DNA of 64,000 bases from an uncultured Psychrobacter sp. (lineage in GTDB: Bacteria > Pseudomonadota > Gammaproteobacteria > Pseudomonadales > Moraxellaceae): contig NZ_CANMRN010000003.1 in assembly GCF_947500265.1 (NCBI RefSeq), forward strand, positions 1 to 64,000, written 5' to 3'. The position numbers and the translations under genes are program-made. The notes under the pieces were generated by a model. That model was not told the origin of the DNA and ran no database searches. It worked only from the letters and a program-made list of their open reading frames with translations. Positions 29,795 through 39,596 of the stretch are shown here, one piece after another; position 1 is the first letter of the stretch; every line of letters starts with the position of its first letter.

Positions 29795-30431
29795 CCCAAC
29801 AGACTCATCTGACAACCAGCACAATAAGCCGTCGCAAGCTGAAGTCGATAAATCGCCTCAGCCTGCTCATGCGACTACAGGTAGCTCGACCACACCTAGA
29901 AGCCGTCTGAATAAAGTGCCAAAAATGGTCGCTAACGGTAGTCGTGCTTTTATGTGGTATGCGCTGGCGCTGATTATCATTGTCATAGATCAGTGGACCA
30001 AGTGGCTGGCTGAAACCAAGCTGACCTTTCATGATCCAGTGCCAGTGATCGAGCCATTTCTTAATTGGACACTCGCTTATAATTATGGCGCAGCATTTAG
30101 CTTTTTGGCAGATGCGGGCGGTTGGCAGAAGTGGTTCTTTTCAGGGCTGGCATTACTCATGTCGCTATTTCTAATCATTTATTTGATTAAAGCACCACGC
30201 AAAGCTACGCTGTTATCTTTTGGTCTAGCCTTAGTCTTGGGCGGAGCAGTTGGTAACCTCATCGATCGTCTATTACATGGTCATGTGATTGATTTTATCC
30301 ATGTGCATTATGCTGATGTTTGGCATTATCCGATTTTCAATATCGCGGATATTGGTATTTCTATCGGTGTATTATTGATTGTCATTGATATGCTGTTTTT
30401 GGAAAAGAAGCGTGAAATGCCACGGTCATAA
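29787..30431 (+). CDS. lspA: Lipoprotein signal peptidase (signal peptidase II)
   Basis: 214 residues. The ATG at 29787, 8 bases inside ileS, has ribosome-binding site GAGGTG at seven bases and is preferred over the ATG at 29757. Inner-membrane aspartyl protease that cleaves prolipoproteins before the acylated Cys. Four transmembrane helices (about 56-72, 113-133, 143-160 and 185-205) carry the catalytic pair Asp169 (HVIDFI) and Asp188 (FNIADIG), with the [11 protein letters not shown] motif between. A 50-residue Pro/Ser/Gln-rich N-terminal extension is unusual for the family. Confidence 0.97.
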   Translation: MPNPTDSSDNQHNKPSQAEVDKSPQPAHATTGSSTTPRSRLNKVPKMVANGSRAFMWYALALIIIVIDQWTKWLAETKLTFHDPVPVIEPFLNWTLAYNYGAAFSFLADAGGWQKWFFSGLALLMSLFLIIYLIKAPRKATLLSFGLALVLGGAVGNLIDRLLHGHVIDFIHVHYADVWHYPIFNIADIGISIGVLLIVIDMLFLEKKREMPRS

Positions 30432-30470
30432 CCGTCTATAGATAGAGATGTTAATTGAATTTATAAATAA

Positions 30471-30508
30471 AAAAGGTGGGTTACGCAGTCGTCACCCATC
30501 TTTTTTGT
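30471..30508 (+). terminator. Terminator of ileS-lspA
   Basis: AAAAGGTGGGT pairs with ACCCATCTTTT (one wobble) over a short loop, followed by a T-run. Confidence 0.85.
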
Positions 30509-30583
30509 CTTCTATTTTATTTATTTCTATATACGTCGATGCTACTAATCATTGCGGTATCTGTATCGTTCTTATAGCAAACA

Positions 30584-31240
30584 TCATAATAAGTTTGTCA
30601 AAGTCTCTAACCCACCACCTGCCAATAAAAACAACAAACCTGCCATATTGACGACAACCGTCAAATAATAAGTCACTCGAAACTCAGGCTTTTGTGATTT
30701 GTGACGCAGATACGTCTGAGCCAATAGCGCACCTACCCAACCGCCAAGCGCGCTTAGTATATGCAGTGTAGACTCAGACGTACGCCAGTCGCCACTTTGC
30801 GCAGCAGCTTTGTCTTTGGCATACATGCCATAAGTAATAATCCCTAGCACGACGTACCAGCCGACCACTAGCCAGCTTAGTTTATCTGTCGCTGCTAATA
30901 AAGCCAAAACACCATAAAAAGCCAGTCCAAGAAACGAGCGTTTCTTTTGGCCCGCTTCAAACTCTGCCTGATGGCTACGTTTCTGATTACGCTGACGGAT
31001 TTGCTGATTTTTTTGTGCCATTTTTTGCTGTACAAACCCAAGCTCTTGTACTTGCGTGGCTCGCTTGCATCCCTCCGCATTTTGTCCAATGCTAAAGACC
31101 ACTGCCTCACCGATGTTAGGACGGCGCTGAGCCTTAAACTCACTCACATGAAAGAAGACAGACTCGCCCGCTTCAGTTTCAATAAAGCCAAACCCTTTAT
31201 CGTCCTGCCATTTTTTGACAGTGCCTTGTTGTTTATTCAC
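30584..31240 (-). CDS. Cold-shock domain fused to DUF1294 membrane domain
   Basis: 218 residues from a GTG start preceded by GAGGTG at six bases; an in-frame GTG three codons earlier is less well placed. Residues about 5-65 are a cold-shock (CSD) fold: GTVKKWQDDKGFGFIETEAGESVFFHVSEF contains both RNP-type motifs. A basic Gln/Lys linker follows, then a DUF1294 domain of about four helices with YGMYAKDKAAAQ and LGGWVGALLAQTYLRHKSQKPEF. The fusion places a nucleic-acid-binding head on the inner membrane. It sits antisense between lspA and fkpB, interrupting the ileS-lspA-fkpB order of E. coli. Confidence 0.88.
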   Translation of the reverse strand: MNKQQGTVKKWQDDKGFGFIETEAGESVFFHVSEFKAQRRPNIGEAVVFSIGQNAEGCKRATQVQELGFVQQKMAQKNQQIRQRNQKRSHQAEFEAGQKKRSFLGLAFYGVLALLAATDKLSWLVVGWYVVLGIITYGMYAKDKAAAQSGDWRTSESTLHILSALGGWVGALLAQTYLRHKSQKPEFRVTYYLTVVVNMAGLLFLLAGGGLETLTNLL

Positions 31241-31423
31241 TACCGACACCTCATATCTTTTAGAATTGCCAATTATAGTACACCATCTGCGTTACATTAT
31301 TGACGCTTACATCTGGTCTTAGATGGCTTATTATTTCTTACACTATAATACTGCAATTAAAAACACTTTAATCAAACTCATTATTTTCTATTCTTTTACT
31401 CTAGCAACCGATGGCTTTTTATT

Positions 31424-31921
31424 ATGACTCAATCTCAATTTATTAATCCAAACGAAGACACTCGTATCGCTCACGGCAGCCTCGTTAAGCTGCACTTTGA
31501 AGTTTCACTAGAGAACGGCACCATCATCGACTCAACTTTTAATCGTGATGCACCTGTGTCTTTGACCATTGGTGATGAGAGCTTGTTACCTGGTTTTGAG
31601 CAAGTACTGATGAATCTACGCGCCGGTGACACTCGTACCGCACACCTTGAGCCAGAGCAAGCTTTTGGCGAGTGGAATCCTGAAAACATCCAACATTTTA
31701 GCCGTACTCAGTTTGCGCTAGTCGCTGATAATCCAGAGATTGGCATGATGGTTGAGTTCGAAGACAAAGGCAAAAATACCTTGCCCGGTACGATCAGTGC
31801 CATCGATGATGATCAAGTTGAAGTAGACTTTAACCACCCTCTCGCAGGACAAGACGTATTATTCAAAGTGAAAATATTTAAAGTCACACCGCCAGGTGTC
31901 ACAGGTATCAAATTGATGTAA
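31424..31921 (+). CDS. fkpB: FKBP-type peptidyl-prolyl isomerase (SlpA-like)
   Basis: 165 residues. The FKBP domain is split by an insert-in-flap (IF) domain as in SlpA/SlyD: VKLHFEVSLENGTIIDSTF...LTIGDESLLPGFEQVLMNLRAGDTRTAHLEPEQAFGEWN, then EFEDKGKNTLPGTISAIDDDQVEVDFNHPLAGQDVLFKVKI. It catalyses proline isomerisation and acts as a chaperone. The lack of a His-rich tail separates it from SlyD. In E. coli it follows lspA directly; here a reversed gene intervenes, and no ispH follows. Confidence 0.93.
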   Translation: MTQSQFINPNEDTRIAHGSLVKLHFEVSLENGTIIDSTFNRDAPVSLTIGDESLLPGFEQVLMNLRAGDTRTAHLEPEQAFGEWNPENIQHFSRTQFALVADNPEIGMMVEFEDKGKNTLPGTISAIDDDQVEVDFNHPLAGQDVLFKVKIFKVTPPGVTGIKLM

Positions 31922-31986
31922 ACATCAATAAATACAACTCATCTAAAAATAAATATTGATAAAAAACAGTCAAAAGGGAGACTTAT

Positions 31987-33027
31987 ATGCTGTATCAAAC
32001 GTTACCGCAACTCGATGAAAAAGTATCTAAAATCTGTCTAGGCACGATGACATGGGGACAGCAAAATACTGAGTCCGAAGCACATGAGCAAATGGACATG
32101 GCGCTCAGTGAAGGTGTGAACTTTTGGGATACCGCCGAGATGTACCCGTCACCACCAGATAAAGACAAACAAGGTGATACCGAGCGATTCATGGGTACTT
32201 GGTTTAACAAGACCAAACAGCGTGACAAAGTTATTCTCGCAAGCAAAATATCGCCAATGAACTTTTTGCGTGATGGTCAAACGCGCTTTAATGCCGAGCA
32301 CATTAGCAGCGCTATTGACGGGAATTTGGAGCGTCTACAGACAGACTATATCGATATCTATCAACTGCATTGGCCAGAGCGTCAGACCAACTTTTTTAGT
32401 CAGCTTGGTTATACCGAAGAGATGGCATCGCAACCGCTAGATGATTTGACACCGTTTTTAGAGACCATTCAGGCCTTAAATGATGAGATCAAAAAAGGTC
32501 GTATTCGTGCTTATGGCTTATCGAATGATACTGCGTGGGGACTCATGCGTTATTTATGGGAAGCTGATAAAAATGGCCTAATTCCACCGCTTACCGTGCA
32601 AAACCCATATAGCTTATTGAACCGTTTATACGAAGTTGGTATGGCTGAGATTGCCCATCGTGAAAACGTGGGCCTACTTGCGTATTCACCGCTTGGTTTT
32701 GGTGTGTTGTCTGGTAAATATCTTGATGGTAAACGTCCTACTGGCGCACGTCTCACAATGTACGATCGTTTTGGTCGTTATGTGAATGAGCAAGCCAAAT
32801 CAGCCACTGAACAATATGCCAAGATAGCTGCTGATGCAGGTCTGGACATGGCGCAGATGTCATTGGCTTTTGTAAACTCTCGTCACTTTGTCACCAGCAA
32901 CATCATTGGAGCAACGACAACCGAGCAACTCAAATCAAACATCGATAGTGTCAATGTGGAGCTAACGGCAGATGTATTAGAAGCGATTGAAGCGGTGCAT
33001 ACACAGCAGCCTAATCCATCGCCATAA
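31987..33027 (+). CDS. Aldo/keto reductase (Tas-like)
   Basis: 346 residues. The TIM-barrel reductase has LCLGTMTWGQQN at the start, catalytic Tyr in FWDTAEMYPSPP, Lys in ILASKISP and His in YQLHWPER, then a C-terminal NADPH-binding segment (NIIGATTTEQLKSNI). The sequence strongly resembles the Tas subgroup, which restores growth of tyrosine auxotrophs in E. coli by an unexplained route. The ribosome-binding site is AAAGGGAG. The gene ends at a strong hairpin. Confidence 0.9.
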   Translation: MLYQTLPQLDEKVSKICLGTMTWGQQNTESEAHEQMDMALSEGVNFWDTAEMYPSPPDKDKQGDTERFMGTWFNKTKQRDKVILASKISPMNFLRDGQTRFNAEHISSAIDGNLERLQTDYIDIYQLHWPERQTNFFSQLGYTEEMASQPLDDLTPFLETIQALNDEIKKGRIRAYGLSNDTAWGLMRYLWEADKNGLIPPLTVQNPYSLLNRLYEVGMAEIAHRENVGLLAYSPLGFGVLSGKYLDGKRPTGARLTMYDRFGRYVNEQAKSATEQYAKIAADAGLDMAQMSLAFVNSRHFVTSNIIGATTTEQLKSNIDSVNVELTADVLEAIEAVHTQQPNPSP

Positions 33028-33108
33028 TTGGTCTTTCATAGAGATTGAATTTTAATAGAGCCTGCTGAATAAATAATATTATGTGTGCTCTATTAAATCT
33101 GCCAAAAA

Positions 33109-33142
33109 AAAGAGCGCAAATCGTTTCGATTTGCGCCCTTTT
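33109..33142 (+). terminator. Terminator of the aldo-keto reductase gene
   Basis: GCGCAAATCG-TTT-CGATTTGCGC, a perfect 10-bp stem, with flanking A-run and TTTT. It is also suited to serve the converging acyltransferase gene. Confidence 0.88.
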
Positions 33143-33200
33143 GCTGACTGGCTAAGATTAGCTAAACTAGCTCAACTCTAACTAGTTCAACTGTAAATAA

Positions 33201-34001
33201 TCAGTCTTCAACTGGTGTGCTAAGGACTCTTGAGTGCAACTCAGCCAATCCTTCATTCATGCGTGCTTGTAATAAATTGGTCAGCTCGCTTTTGTTACGA
33301 CCTTCTGGATCTATAGGCGCGAGTGGCAATACATAAGCGGTCACGTTTTTGCTATCGAGCACTTTTTTCATACTTTCTTTCATTGTCAGCTTACCATAGT
33401 ATGGCAATGCGTCGCTTAGTGTGCCGTCTTTATTGACATAAGCGATGATGATCGGTCTGATAGGCACATCAGCGTCAATAGCTGCTTGCAGCAATGTTCC
33501 ATGAATGCGCTTTACTTTTTTACCACTGGTGGTCGTCGCCTCAGGGAAGAAAATAATCGAAAAACCTTTAGCTAAAAAATCAGCAATCTGCGCCGATACT
33601 GAGCTTGCATCACCGGAGCCACGCTCGATGAAAAGCGTCCCTGCGGCATGAGCAAGTTTGCCAAATACAGGCCATTCACCGATCTCAGCCTTGGATAAAA
33701 AGAACGCTGGGCTCACAGTACCAACGACAGGAATATCCATCCATGACACATGATTCGATACCCACAAGCCATGGAACTGCTCTACAGGTTCCACTTCTAC
33801 TACTTTTACCCCAAAAGAGCCTGCCATCTTGCGGCAGAATGTCTGGATATAGCGCGGTAGGGTCTCGCGTGGTGGCTGCTTAAATGCACCGATACGCTTT
33901 GCCGCGCGTATGCCGCCGACCATGGTCGTGGTCATACCAGCAACCTGGCGGCCTCGGCTCAACTGTCGTCTGAGTGAAAAGCTTGATTTAGCTTGGCTCA
34001 T
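33201..34001 (-). CDS. 1-acyl-sn-glycerol-3-phosphate acyltransferase family protein
   Basis: 266 residues from the ATG with GAGGG upstream; an ATG four codons earlier (34013) has no ribosome-binding site. PlsC-type fold with the HX4D motif in NHVSWMD, the substrate motif LFIERGS and the FFPEATTTSG box. The N-terminus is basic with a weakly hydrophobic stretch. It probably adds the second acyl chain to phosphatidic acid, or a related acyl transfer; genomes often hold several paralogues, so I do not call it plsC itself. Confidence 0.85.
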   Translation of the reverse strand: MSQAKSSFSLRRQLSRGRQVAGMTTTMVGGIRAAKRIGAFKQPPRETLPRYIQTFCRKMAGSFGVKVVEVEPVEQFHGLWVSNHVSWMDIPVVGTVSPAFFLSKAEIGEWPVFGKLAHAAGTLFIERGSGDASSVSAQIADFLAKGFSIIFFPEATTTSGKKVKRIHGTLLQAAIDADVPIRPIIIAYVNKDGTLSDALPYYGKLTMKESMKKVLDSKNVTAYVLPLAPIDPEGRNKSELTNLLQARMNEGLAELHSRVLSTPVED

Positions 34002-34307
34002 CTTCGCCCTCATGATTAAATAACGGGTGTTTAATAGTCAAAAAACGAGCCCAGTATAACAAAGTTCGCACACTCAGTGATAGCTTGTTCACTCAGTGAG
34101 TGCCGACTTTTATACAAACGGGTAATAAAGCAGATTTATAAAAAATTATCCGCAGCAAATGCTGTAACATAAAACCATCGCTAATTATGCTAATACGCTT
34201 TAATATCAAGTGATAAGACCATATATAGATAATCATATGAACGCTACGTCAAAGCTTCTTGAGCTGATCATAGCGAGACATTTACTTTATTAAATAGGTG
34301 ATACTCT
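34002..34307. other. Divergent intergenic region acyltransferase / hflX
   Basis: 306 AT-rich bases with an octamer-like repeat CACTCAGTGA / CACTCAGTGAGTG around 34072-34102. Nothing else is recognised. Confidence 0.35.
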
Positions 34308-35735
34308 TTGGATTATTTTGAAAGACATGAAGGTGGCGAACGCGCCATTTTAGTACATTTAGACATCCGCCAAATTCAAGATCCTGATGATCTTAGTGAA
34401 TTTGAGCTGTTGGCTGATTCAGCAGGTGCCGATCGTTTGGCATTAGTCACTGGATCACGCTCACGCCCTGACGCCAAATACTTCGTTGGTAGCGGAAAAG
34501 CAGAAGAAATAGCAGAACTAGTACGCGAACACGAAGCTGACATCGTACTGTTTAACCATAGCTTGTCGCCGTCACAAGAGCGTAATATCGAAGCGTTAGT
34601 GAAGTGCCGCGTGTTGGATCGTACTGGTTTAATTTTAGACATTTTTGCGCAGCGCGCTCGTACTTACGAAGGTAAGCTGCAAGTAGAGCTGGCTCAGCTT
34701 AACCATCTATCAACGCGTCTGGTACGTGGTTGGACGCATTTGGAACGTCAAAAAGGTGGTATTGGTCTGCGTGGGCCGGGTGAGACTCAGCTTGAGACCG
34801 ATCGCCGTCTACTACAGACTCGCGTCAATCAGTTAAAAAGCAAACTAGAAAAAGTCCGTCAGACCCGTGCGCAAGGTCGCGCCCGTAGACAGAAATCTGA
34901 TGTACCGACTATCTCACTGGTCGGCTATACCAATGCGGGCAAATCTACTTTGTTCAACCGTTTGGTCGATGAGAACATCTACGCTGCTGATAAGCTATTT
35001 GCGACGCTAGACCCTACCCTGCGCCGTTTAGACTGGCAGGGAGTTGGTCGTGTCGTCTTGGTCGATACGGTTGGTTTTGTCCGTCATCTGCCGCATGAGT
35101 TGGTTGAGTCTTTTCATGCAACCCTAGAAGAAACACTAGAAGCAGACTTGTTATTGCACGTCATCGATTCCTCTAGCGAGGACATGCACGAGCAGATACA
35201 GGCGGTCAAAGAAGTATTGGCAGAAATCGATAACGATGTACCTGTGCTCAATGTCTACAACAAGATTGATTTGACTGAAGAGCCTGCACATATCGGCTAT
35301 GCTAGCGAAGGTCAGCCAAACCGCGTCTATGTCTCTTCTAGACAGAACCTAGGCATGGAAGAGCTAACGCTTGCCGTACAGCAACTACTGACAGGTAAAC
35401 TGACGACGTTTGATCTGACCTTGCCGTATGATGCTGGACAGTTCAAAAACACTCTATATGAACTGGGTGTTATTGAAGAAGAAAGCTACGACGATACGGG
35501 TCGTGAATGTCTGACGATTCGTTTGCCAAGTGACCGCTTAAGACAGCTACTCGGTCAAGCCAACTTAAAACCTATCGATGTGTTGCCGCTGGCACAAGCA
35601 ACACTACTGATGCCGGTACTTGAAGAGTTTGAGAAGGTTGATGACGTTGAAGAGCCAACCATGACAGAGGCTGAGGAAAAAGCATTTGACGAGTTTGATG
35701 CATTACATTCAGAAACAGCTGATTCAGAAAAATAA
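34308..35735 (+). CDS. hflX: Ribosome-splitting GTPase HflX
   Basis: 475 residues from a TTG start with ribosome-binding site AGGTGA at seven bases. The N-terminal HflX domain (about 15-195) has the glycine-rich KGGIGLRGPGETQLETDRR segment and a coiled region. The G domain has G1 GYTNAGKST (206-214), G3 DTVGF (253-257) and G4 NKID. HflX splits stalled or hibernating ribosomes after heat or other stress. An acidic C-terminal tail (VDDVEEPTMTEAEEKAFDEF...) extends beyond E. coli HflX. hfq, its usual neighbour in enterics, is not adjacent. Confidence 0.95.
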   Translation: MDYFERHEGGERAILVHLDIRQIQDPDDLSEFELLADSAGADRLALVTGSRSRPDAKYFVGSGKAEEIAELVREHEADIVLFNHSLSPSQERNIEALVKCRVLDRTGLILDIFAQRARTYEGKLQVELAQLNHLSTRLVRGWTHLERQKGGIGLRGPGETQLETDRRLLQTRVNQLKSKLEKVRQTRAQGRARRQKSDVPTISLVGYTNAGKSTLFNRLVDENIYAADKLFATLDPTLRRLDWQGVGRVVLVDTVGFVRHLPHELVESFHATLEETLEADLLLHVIDSSSEDMHEQIQAVKEVLAEIDNDVPVLNVYNKIDLTEEPAHIGYASEGQPNRVYVSSRQNLGMEELTLAVQQLLTGKLTTFDLTLPYDAGQFKNTLYELGVIEEESYDDTGRECLTIRLPSDRLRQLLGQANLKPIDVLPLAQATLLMPVLEEFEKVDDVEEPTMTEAEEKAFDEFDALHSETADSEK

Positions 35736-35851
35736 TAGTCGTTTCTGTAAAATAAGAACTATGCTTAAAGTGAGTTATTTGCGGCAGTAACTGAATGAAC
35801 GTTTGATTCATACTGTTAGATCACAAACCCTTATATAGTACGTTAAAATAG

Positions 35852-35887
35852 AATAGACGATATCCATTGATATCGTCTATTTTTTTT
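35852..35887 (+). terminator. Terminator of hflX
   Basis: AATAGACGATATC-CATT-GATATCGTCTATT followed by eight T; 115 bases after the stop. Confidence 0.92.
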
Positions 35888-36110
35888 GGATATGACCAGT
35901 CACAGTGCATAGGCTTTATTAGTTGCCCCACTCTCTATATAATCGCCTGTTATACATTCAACAAATATTGATAGATAGTGTTAATACTTTAAAAGTGAAT
36001 CATTGCTACCATTAGTATTTATAGCATCATTTTCTACGTTGTGTTCTTGGTGCAATCACGCATTTTTTTTGTACACCATCCATTTATATCTGACTTGGCC
36101 AGAATTGCTT

Positions 36111-36545
36111 ATGAAGTCTGCTCACTCTCCCCATCTCCCACTATGGCTTGCGTTAATTCTAACGTTGACTATGGTTATCGTTGTCCGAGAAACGGCGGTT
36201 GTTCTCTGTCAAATGGCAGGCATCGAAAAAGCGGCTAATATTGTCGGCTTGGTTGCGATGTTTGTTATCTTGATGGCGTGGCGACTGCTTAAAGGGTTGC
36301 CGAGCTGGCTCACGCAGGCCAGTAATACGTTACTAGTCGATAGTGGTTTTGCCTTCTTACCCGTTTCTGCTGGTGCAGGCTTGTTGCTATTTGCTCTAGG
36401 AGATGAGCTATTGGGTGTGATGATAACGATGATCGTTAGTACGCTCATACCGCTGTGGGGACTAGCATTATTGGCCAATCGTTGGCTCAATCACGCTGCA
36501 AACACTGATAGTACGACTACCACTGAGCAAAAGGGACAGCCGTGA
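36111..36545 (+). CDS. lrgA: LrgA/CidA-type holin-like membrane protein
   Basis: 144 residues from the ATG chosen here; the open frame runs to a TTG at 36003, which would add a poorly conserved 36 residues. About four membrane helices cover most of the length; the segment NTLLVDSGFAFLPVSAGAGLLL aligns with the conserved LrgA/CidA core (L..LFFIPA.VG). Proteins of this family work with LrgB/CidB and have been linked to murein hydrolase control and pyruvate transport. It directly precedes the lrgB-type gene, separated by 16 bases. It is a divergent member, so confidence is lower. Confidence 0.75.
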   Translation: MKSAHSPHLPLWLALILTLTMVIVVRETAVVLCQMAGIEKAANIVGLVAMFVILMAWRLLKGLPSWLTQASNTLLVDSGFAFLPVSAGAGLLLFALGDELLGVMITMIVSTLIPLWGLALLANRWLNHAANTDSTTTTEQKGQP

Positions 36546-36561
36546 GCTGCGGAGAAATATT

Positions 36562-37251
36562 ATGACTTTTGACAGCGTATTTATGGCAACCCTAGCCGCA
36601 ATATTATTGACATTAGCAGCACACGTAATTGCACGTGTATTGGCACGTAAATTATCATGGCTACCGATGGTCATTACCGCACTTGTCCTAGTACTTGTTT
36701 TCCTATTTTTACTGCAGTGGGATTACAACAACTATTACAGTGCAGCGAAACCTGTATTTGACCATCTGTTGGGATATGTGACAGTACTTCTGGCTGTACC
36801 ACTGGCGGCGATGAACTTTAAAGGCTTACCAGTCAAAAAACTCACTCTAATTGTCGCTATTGCTAGTGTCGTTGGTGCATTACTGCCTATGTCACTGGCC
36901 TATTTATTTTCGCTCAGTCATGAGACCCTATTGGCCTTCGCTACCCGTTCTGTGACTACACCGATTGGCCTGAGTATCGCAGATTTAATCAAAGCACCAT
37001 TGGCAATGGCTAACCTAATTATCATCGTCTCAGGTCTGATAGGTGGTACGGTCGCGCGATTTTTGTTCCGCGGTATCAATGATGACCGTGCTAAAGGTCT
37101 AGCACTGGGGTTAGCGGCTCACGCGTTTGGTACAGTAGAGGCATGGCAAATCAGTCATACAGCAGGACGTTATGCAGCATTTGGCTTGGCAGTGAACGGG
37201 TTAGTTACCGCGGTTTGGGTGCCTATCTTTATCAGCGCTATTGGTATCTAG
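36562..37251 (+). CDS. lrgB: LrgB/CidB family membrane protein
   Basis: 229 residues, about seven membrane helices. The family signature is complete: FATRSVTTPIGLSIA and LALGLAAHAFGTVEAWQ. The ribosome-binding site is GGAG at eight bases. Second gene of a pair with the LrgA-type gene. The family is linked to murein hydrolase export or activity control and, in several bacteria, to pyruvate/lactate movement; the role here is not determined. The next gene downstream is a lytic transglycosylase, though 485 bases away with its own promoter region. Confidence 0.9.
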   Translation: MTFDSVFMATLAAILLTLAAHVIARVLARKLSWLPMVITALVLVLVFLFLLQWDYNNYYSAAKPVFDHLLGYVTVLLAVPLAAMNFKGLPVKKLTLIVAIASVVGALLPMSLAYLFSLSHETLLAFATRSVTTPIGLSIADLIKAPLAMANLIIIVSGLIGGTVARFLFRGINDDRAKGLALGLAAHAFGTVEAWQISHTAGRYAAFGLAVNGLVTAVWVPIFISAIGI

Positions 37252-37736
37252 TCATCACTGAAAGTCTACCTACACTATTCTTATATTTTTAAAAACCTAA
37301 CCATTAATAGGCTTATCTACTGTTAATTTTATATTGAAAATCACCTCGACTATTCAAATGTCATTATTATTTCTTAAAAAATTGAGACACTTTATTTGTC
37401 TGAATTCATAAACGAAAAAACCGACTACAAATGGCTCATAAAGTAACCCAGAGAATTTAGCATATTGATTTACCTAAGATTATTTAACAATGAAAATCTG
37501 ATTTTACAACTTAGTTTATCAATCTGATGCGCCAAAAAGTTATTATATGTTATAGTAAGCAACTATTATTTTTTGTATCTATTGCAAGTGGTTCCTTATT
37601 GAAAGTGATAATTGCTCAGCTGCTGTCCTCACAGTAGGCTAAATAATTCTGCAAAATCAGTAACCGCTTAAGCGCCTAAATCAATGCATATGTAGGCAAA
37701 ACAATTTGCTGTTATTCGATAAAAAGTGATTTTACT
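37252..37736. other. Intergenic region upstream of the lytic transglycosylase gene
   Basis: 485 strongly AT-rich bases. No reading frame, tRNA or convincing hairpin is seen, and no clear terminator for lrgAB. Confidence 0.4.
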
Positions 37737-38543
37737 ATGATAAATACGGCTACTTTAATGACTCGCTGCTTATCTCCCCTTTTACTAAGTGCCATTGCTC
37801 TTTCGACCTTTTCTGTCGCTGCCAATGCAGGCAACATGTATATCTACAAAGACAAAGGTGGACAAGTATTATTGACCAACGTCAATCCTAGTGGAAATTT
37901 TGATAAGTTTACGAAAAAAGTAAAAGTCACTTATTATAAAGACTCTAAGATGTATGACGGAAGCAGCGATAGCTATGGTAGCAGTGCCGCTAGCAACAGC
38001 GGAAGTCGCAACTCTTACGACAGCTACATTCGTGTGTCCGCTGAGCGCAACGGTGTGGACCCTGCCCTAATGAAAGCAATGATGCACACTGAATCAGCTT
38101 TTAATCCAAACGCACGCTCACCAGTGGGCGCACAAGGCCTGATGCAGTTGATGCCAGCAACTGCGCGCCGTTTCAATGTCAGCAATCCTTGGAACCCTGC
38201 AGATAATATCGAAGGATCAGCCAAATATATTGCATGGCTCATGCGCCGCTTCAACAATAATGTCGAACATGCTGTCGCAGGCTACAATGCGGGCGAAGGC
38301 AATGTCGATAAATACGGTGGCATCCCTCCGTTCAAAGAAACACGTAACTATGTTCAAAGAGTGATGAGCCGTTATCATAGCTTGTATAAGAACGATGCAG
38401 GACTGTTTGGTGCGAGTATCAGTGCTAACAATCAAACCAGTAGCACCAGTACAAGTAATGGCTTACAAAATGTCAGTTATGCTACTAGCAGCAATGTGAA
38501 TAGTGCTAGCTATGCCAACTCAGCCTATGCGGCTTTACGCTAA
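37737..38543 (+). CDS. Exported lytic transglycosylase (SLT domain)
   Basis: 268 residues. A signal peptide ends at about residue 31 (SVAANAG). A DUF4124-like segment follows (MYIYKDKGGQVLLTNVNPSG), then a Ser/Gly-rich linker, and a soluble lytic transglycosylase domain at about 92-215 with catalytic Glu119 (MHTESAFNPNARSPVGAQGLMQLMPATA) and AGYNAGEGNV. It cleaves peptidoglycan to 1,6-anhydromuropeptides in the periplasm. A 50-residue Ser/Asn/Ala-rich tail of unknown role follows. Terminator immediately downstream. Confidence 0.93.
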   Translation: MINTATLMTRCLSPLLLSAIALSTFSVAANAGNMYIYKDKGGQVLLTNVNPSGNFDKFTKKVKVTYYKDSKMYDGSSDSYGSSAASNSGSRNSYDSYIRVSAERNGVDPALMKAMMHTESAFNPNARSPVGAQGLMQLMPATARRFNVSNPWNPADNIEGSAKYIAWLMRRFNNNVEHAVAGYNAGEGNVDKYGGIPPFKETRNYVQRVMSRYHSLYKNDAGLFGASISANNQTSSTSTSNGLQNVSYATSSNVNSASYANSAYAALR

Positions 38544-38560
38544 GCCAGTTATCTAAAAGT

Positions 38561-38608
38561 CAGACATAAAAAAGCCCATTGATTCATTAATGGGCTTTTT
38601 TATGTCTG
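38561..38608. terminator. Long palindromic terminator
   Basis: AAAAAAGCCCATT and AATGGGCTTTTTT form the core; flanking CAGACAT/ATGTCTG extends the palindrome. It serves the transglycosylase gene and possibly the converging tsf gene. Confidence 0.92.
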
Positions 38609-38714
38609 GAGGCTTTATATCTTGATGCTTTATATCTTGATGCATTAAGAGTGATAAAGCCAAACTGTGAGCCACAATTAAGTACTCACAGCCTGATCCA
38701 ACACTATTTGCTAC

Positions 38715-39596
38715 TTACTTGTTAGCAGCCTGAGTTGCAGCAACTTCAGCAGCGAAGTCTTCTTGCTTCTTCTCGATGCCTTCACCAACTTCTAGACGTT
38801 TGAAGCCAAGTACTTTTACGCCTTCAGCTTTTAGGACTTCGCCAACTTTCTTGTCGTTGTCCATAACGTATGGCTGACGTAGTAAAGTTACTTCGTCTAG
38901 GTACTTACGTAGACCACCTTCAATCATTTTTTCAACGATGTTGTCAGGCTTGCCAGACTCACGAGCTTTCGCTTCGATGATGTCTTTTTCGCGTGCCAAT
39001 ACGTCAGCAGCAACATCTTCGTCATCTACAGCAACAGGGTTGAATGCAGCGATATGCATAGCAAGGTTCTTACCAGTGTCAGCGTCGCCACCTTCAAAAG
39101 ATACCACTACACCGATACGCAGACCATGACGGTATGCAGCGATGTTAGCACCTTCAAGTGTTTCAACACGGCGAATCTGGATATTTTCACCGATTTTTTG
39201 TACTAGAGATACACGTGCTTCTTCAACAGTCTGACCTTCGCCATAAGACAATTCAGAGATAGCAGCAACGTCAGTTACGTTGTTTTCTAGTGCAAGGTTA
39301 GCAACTTTTTCTGCAAATGCAGTGAAGCTGTCATCTTTTGCAACGAAGTCAGTCTGGCAGTTAACTTCTAACAAGAATGCTTTGTTTTCGCCTTGAGCGA
39401 TGATGATAGCGCCGTCAGCTGCGATGTTACCCGCTTTTTTAGCTGCTTTAGCTTGACCAGATTTACGTAGGTTATCAATGGCAACTTCAACATCACCGTT
39501 TGATTCTTCTAACGCTTTTTTACATTCCATCATGCCAAGACCAGTACGGTCACGCAATTCTTTTACCATTTTGGCAGATACTTTTACTTCTGTCAT
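38715..39596 (-). CDS. tsf: Elongation factor Ts
   Basis: 293 residues. Nucleotide exchange factor for EF-Tu. The start ATG at 39596 has ribosome-binding site AAGGTG at six bases; an in-frame GTG three codons earlier is not used. The N-terminal UBA-like segment [26 protein letters not shown] and core [13 protein letters not shown] and MHIAAFNPV are diagnostic. The position after rpsB is conserved across bacteria. Confidence 0.98.
   Translation of the reverse strand: MTEVKVSAKMVKELRDRTGLGMMECKKALEESNGDVEVAIDNLRKSGQAKAAKKAGNIAADGAIIIAQGENKAFLLEVNCQTDFVAKDDSFTAFAEKVANLALENNVTDVAAISELSYGEGQTVEEARVSLVQKIGENIQIRRVETLEGANIAAYRHGLRIGVVVSFEGGDADTGKNLAMHIAAFNPVAVDDEDVAADVLAREKDIIEAKARESGKPDNIVEKMIEGGLRKYLDEVTLLRQPYVMDNDKKVGEVLKAEGVKVLGFKRLEVGEGIEKKQEDFAAEVAATQAANK

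Noticed and set aside
38611..38643. Direct repeat CTTTATATCTTGATG in two adjacent copies
   Set aside because: A single short duplication in an AT-rich spacer; no sign of function or mobility.
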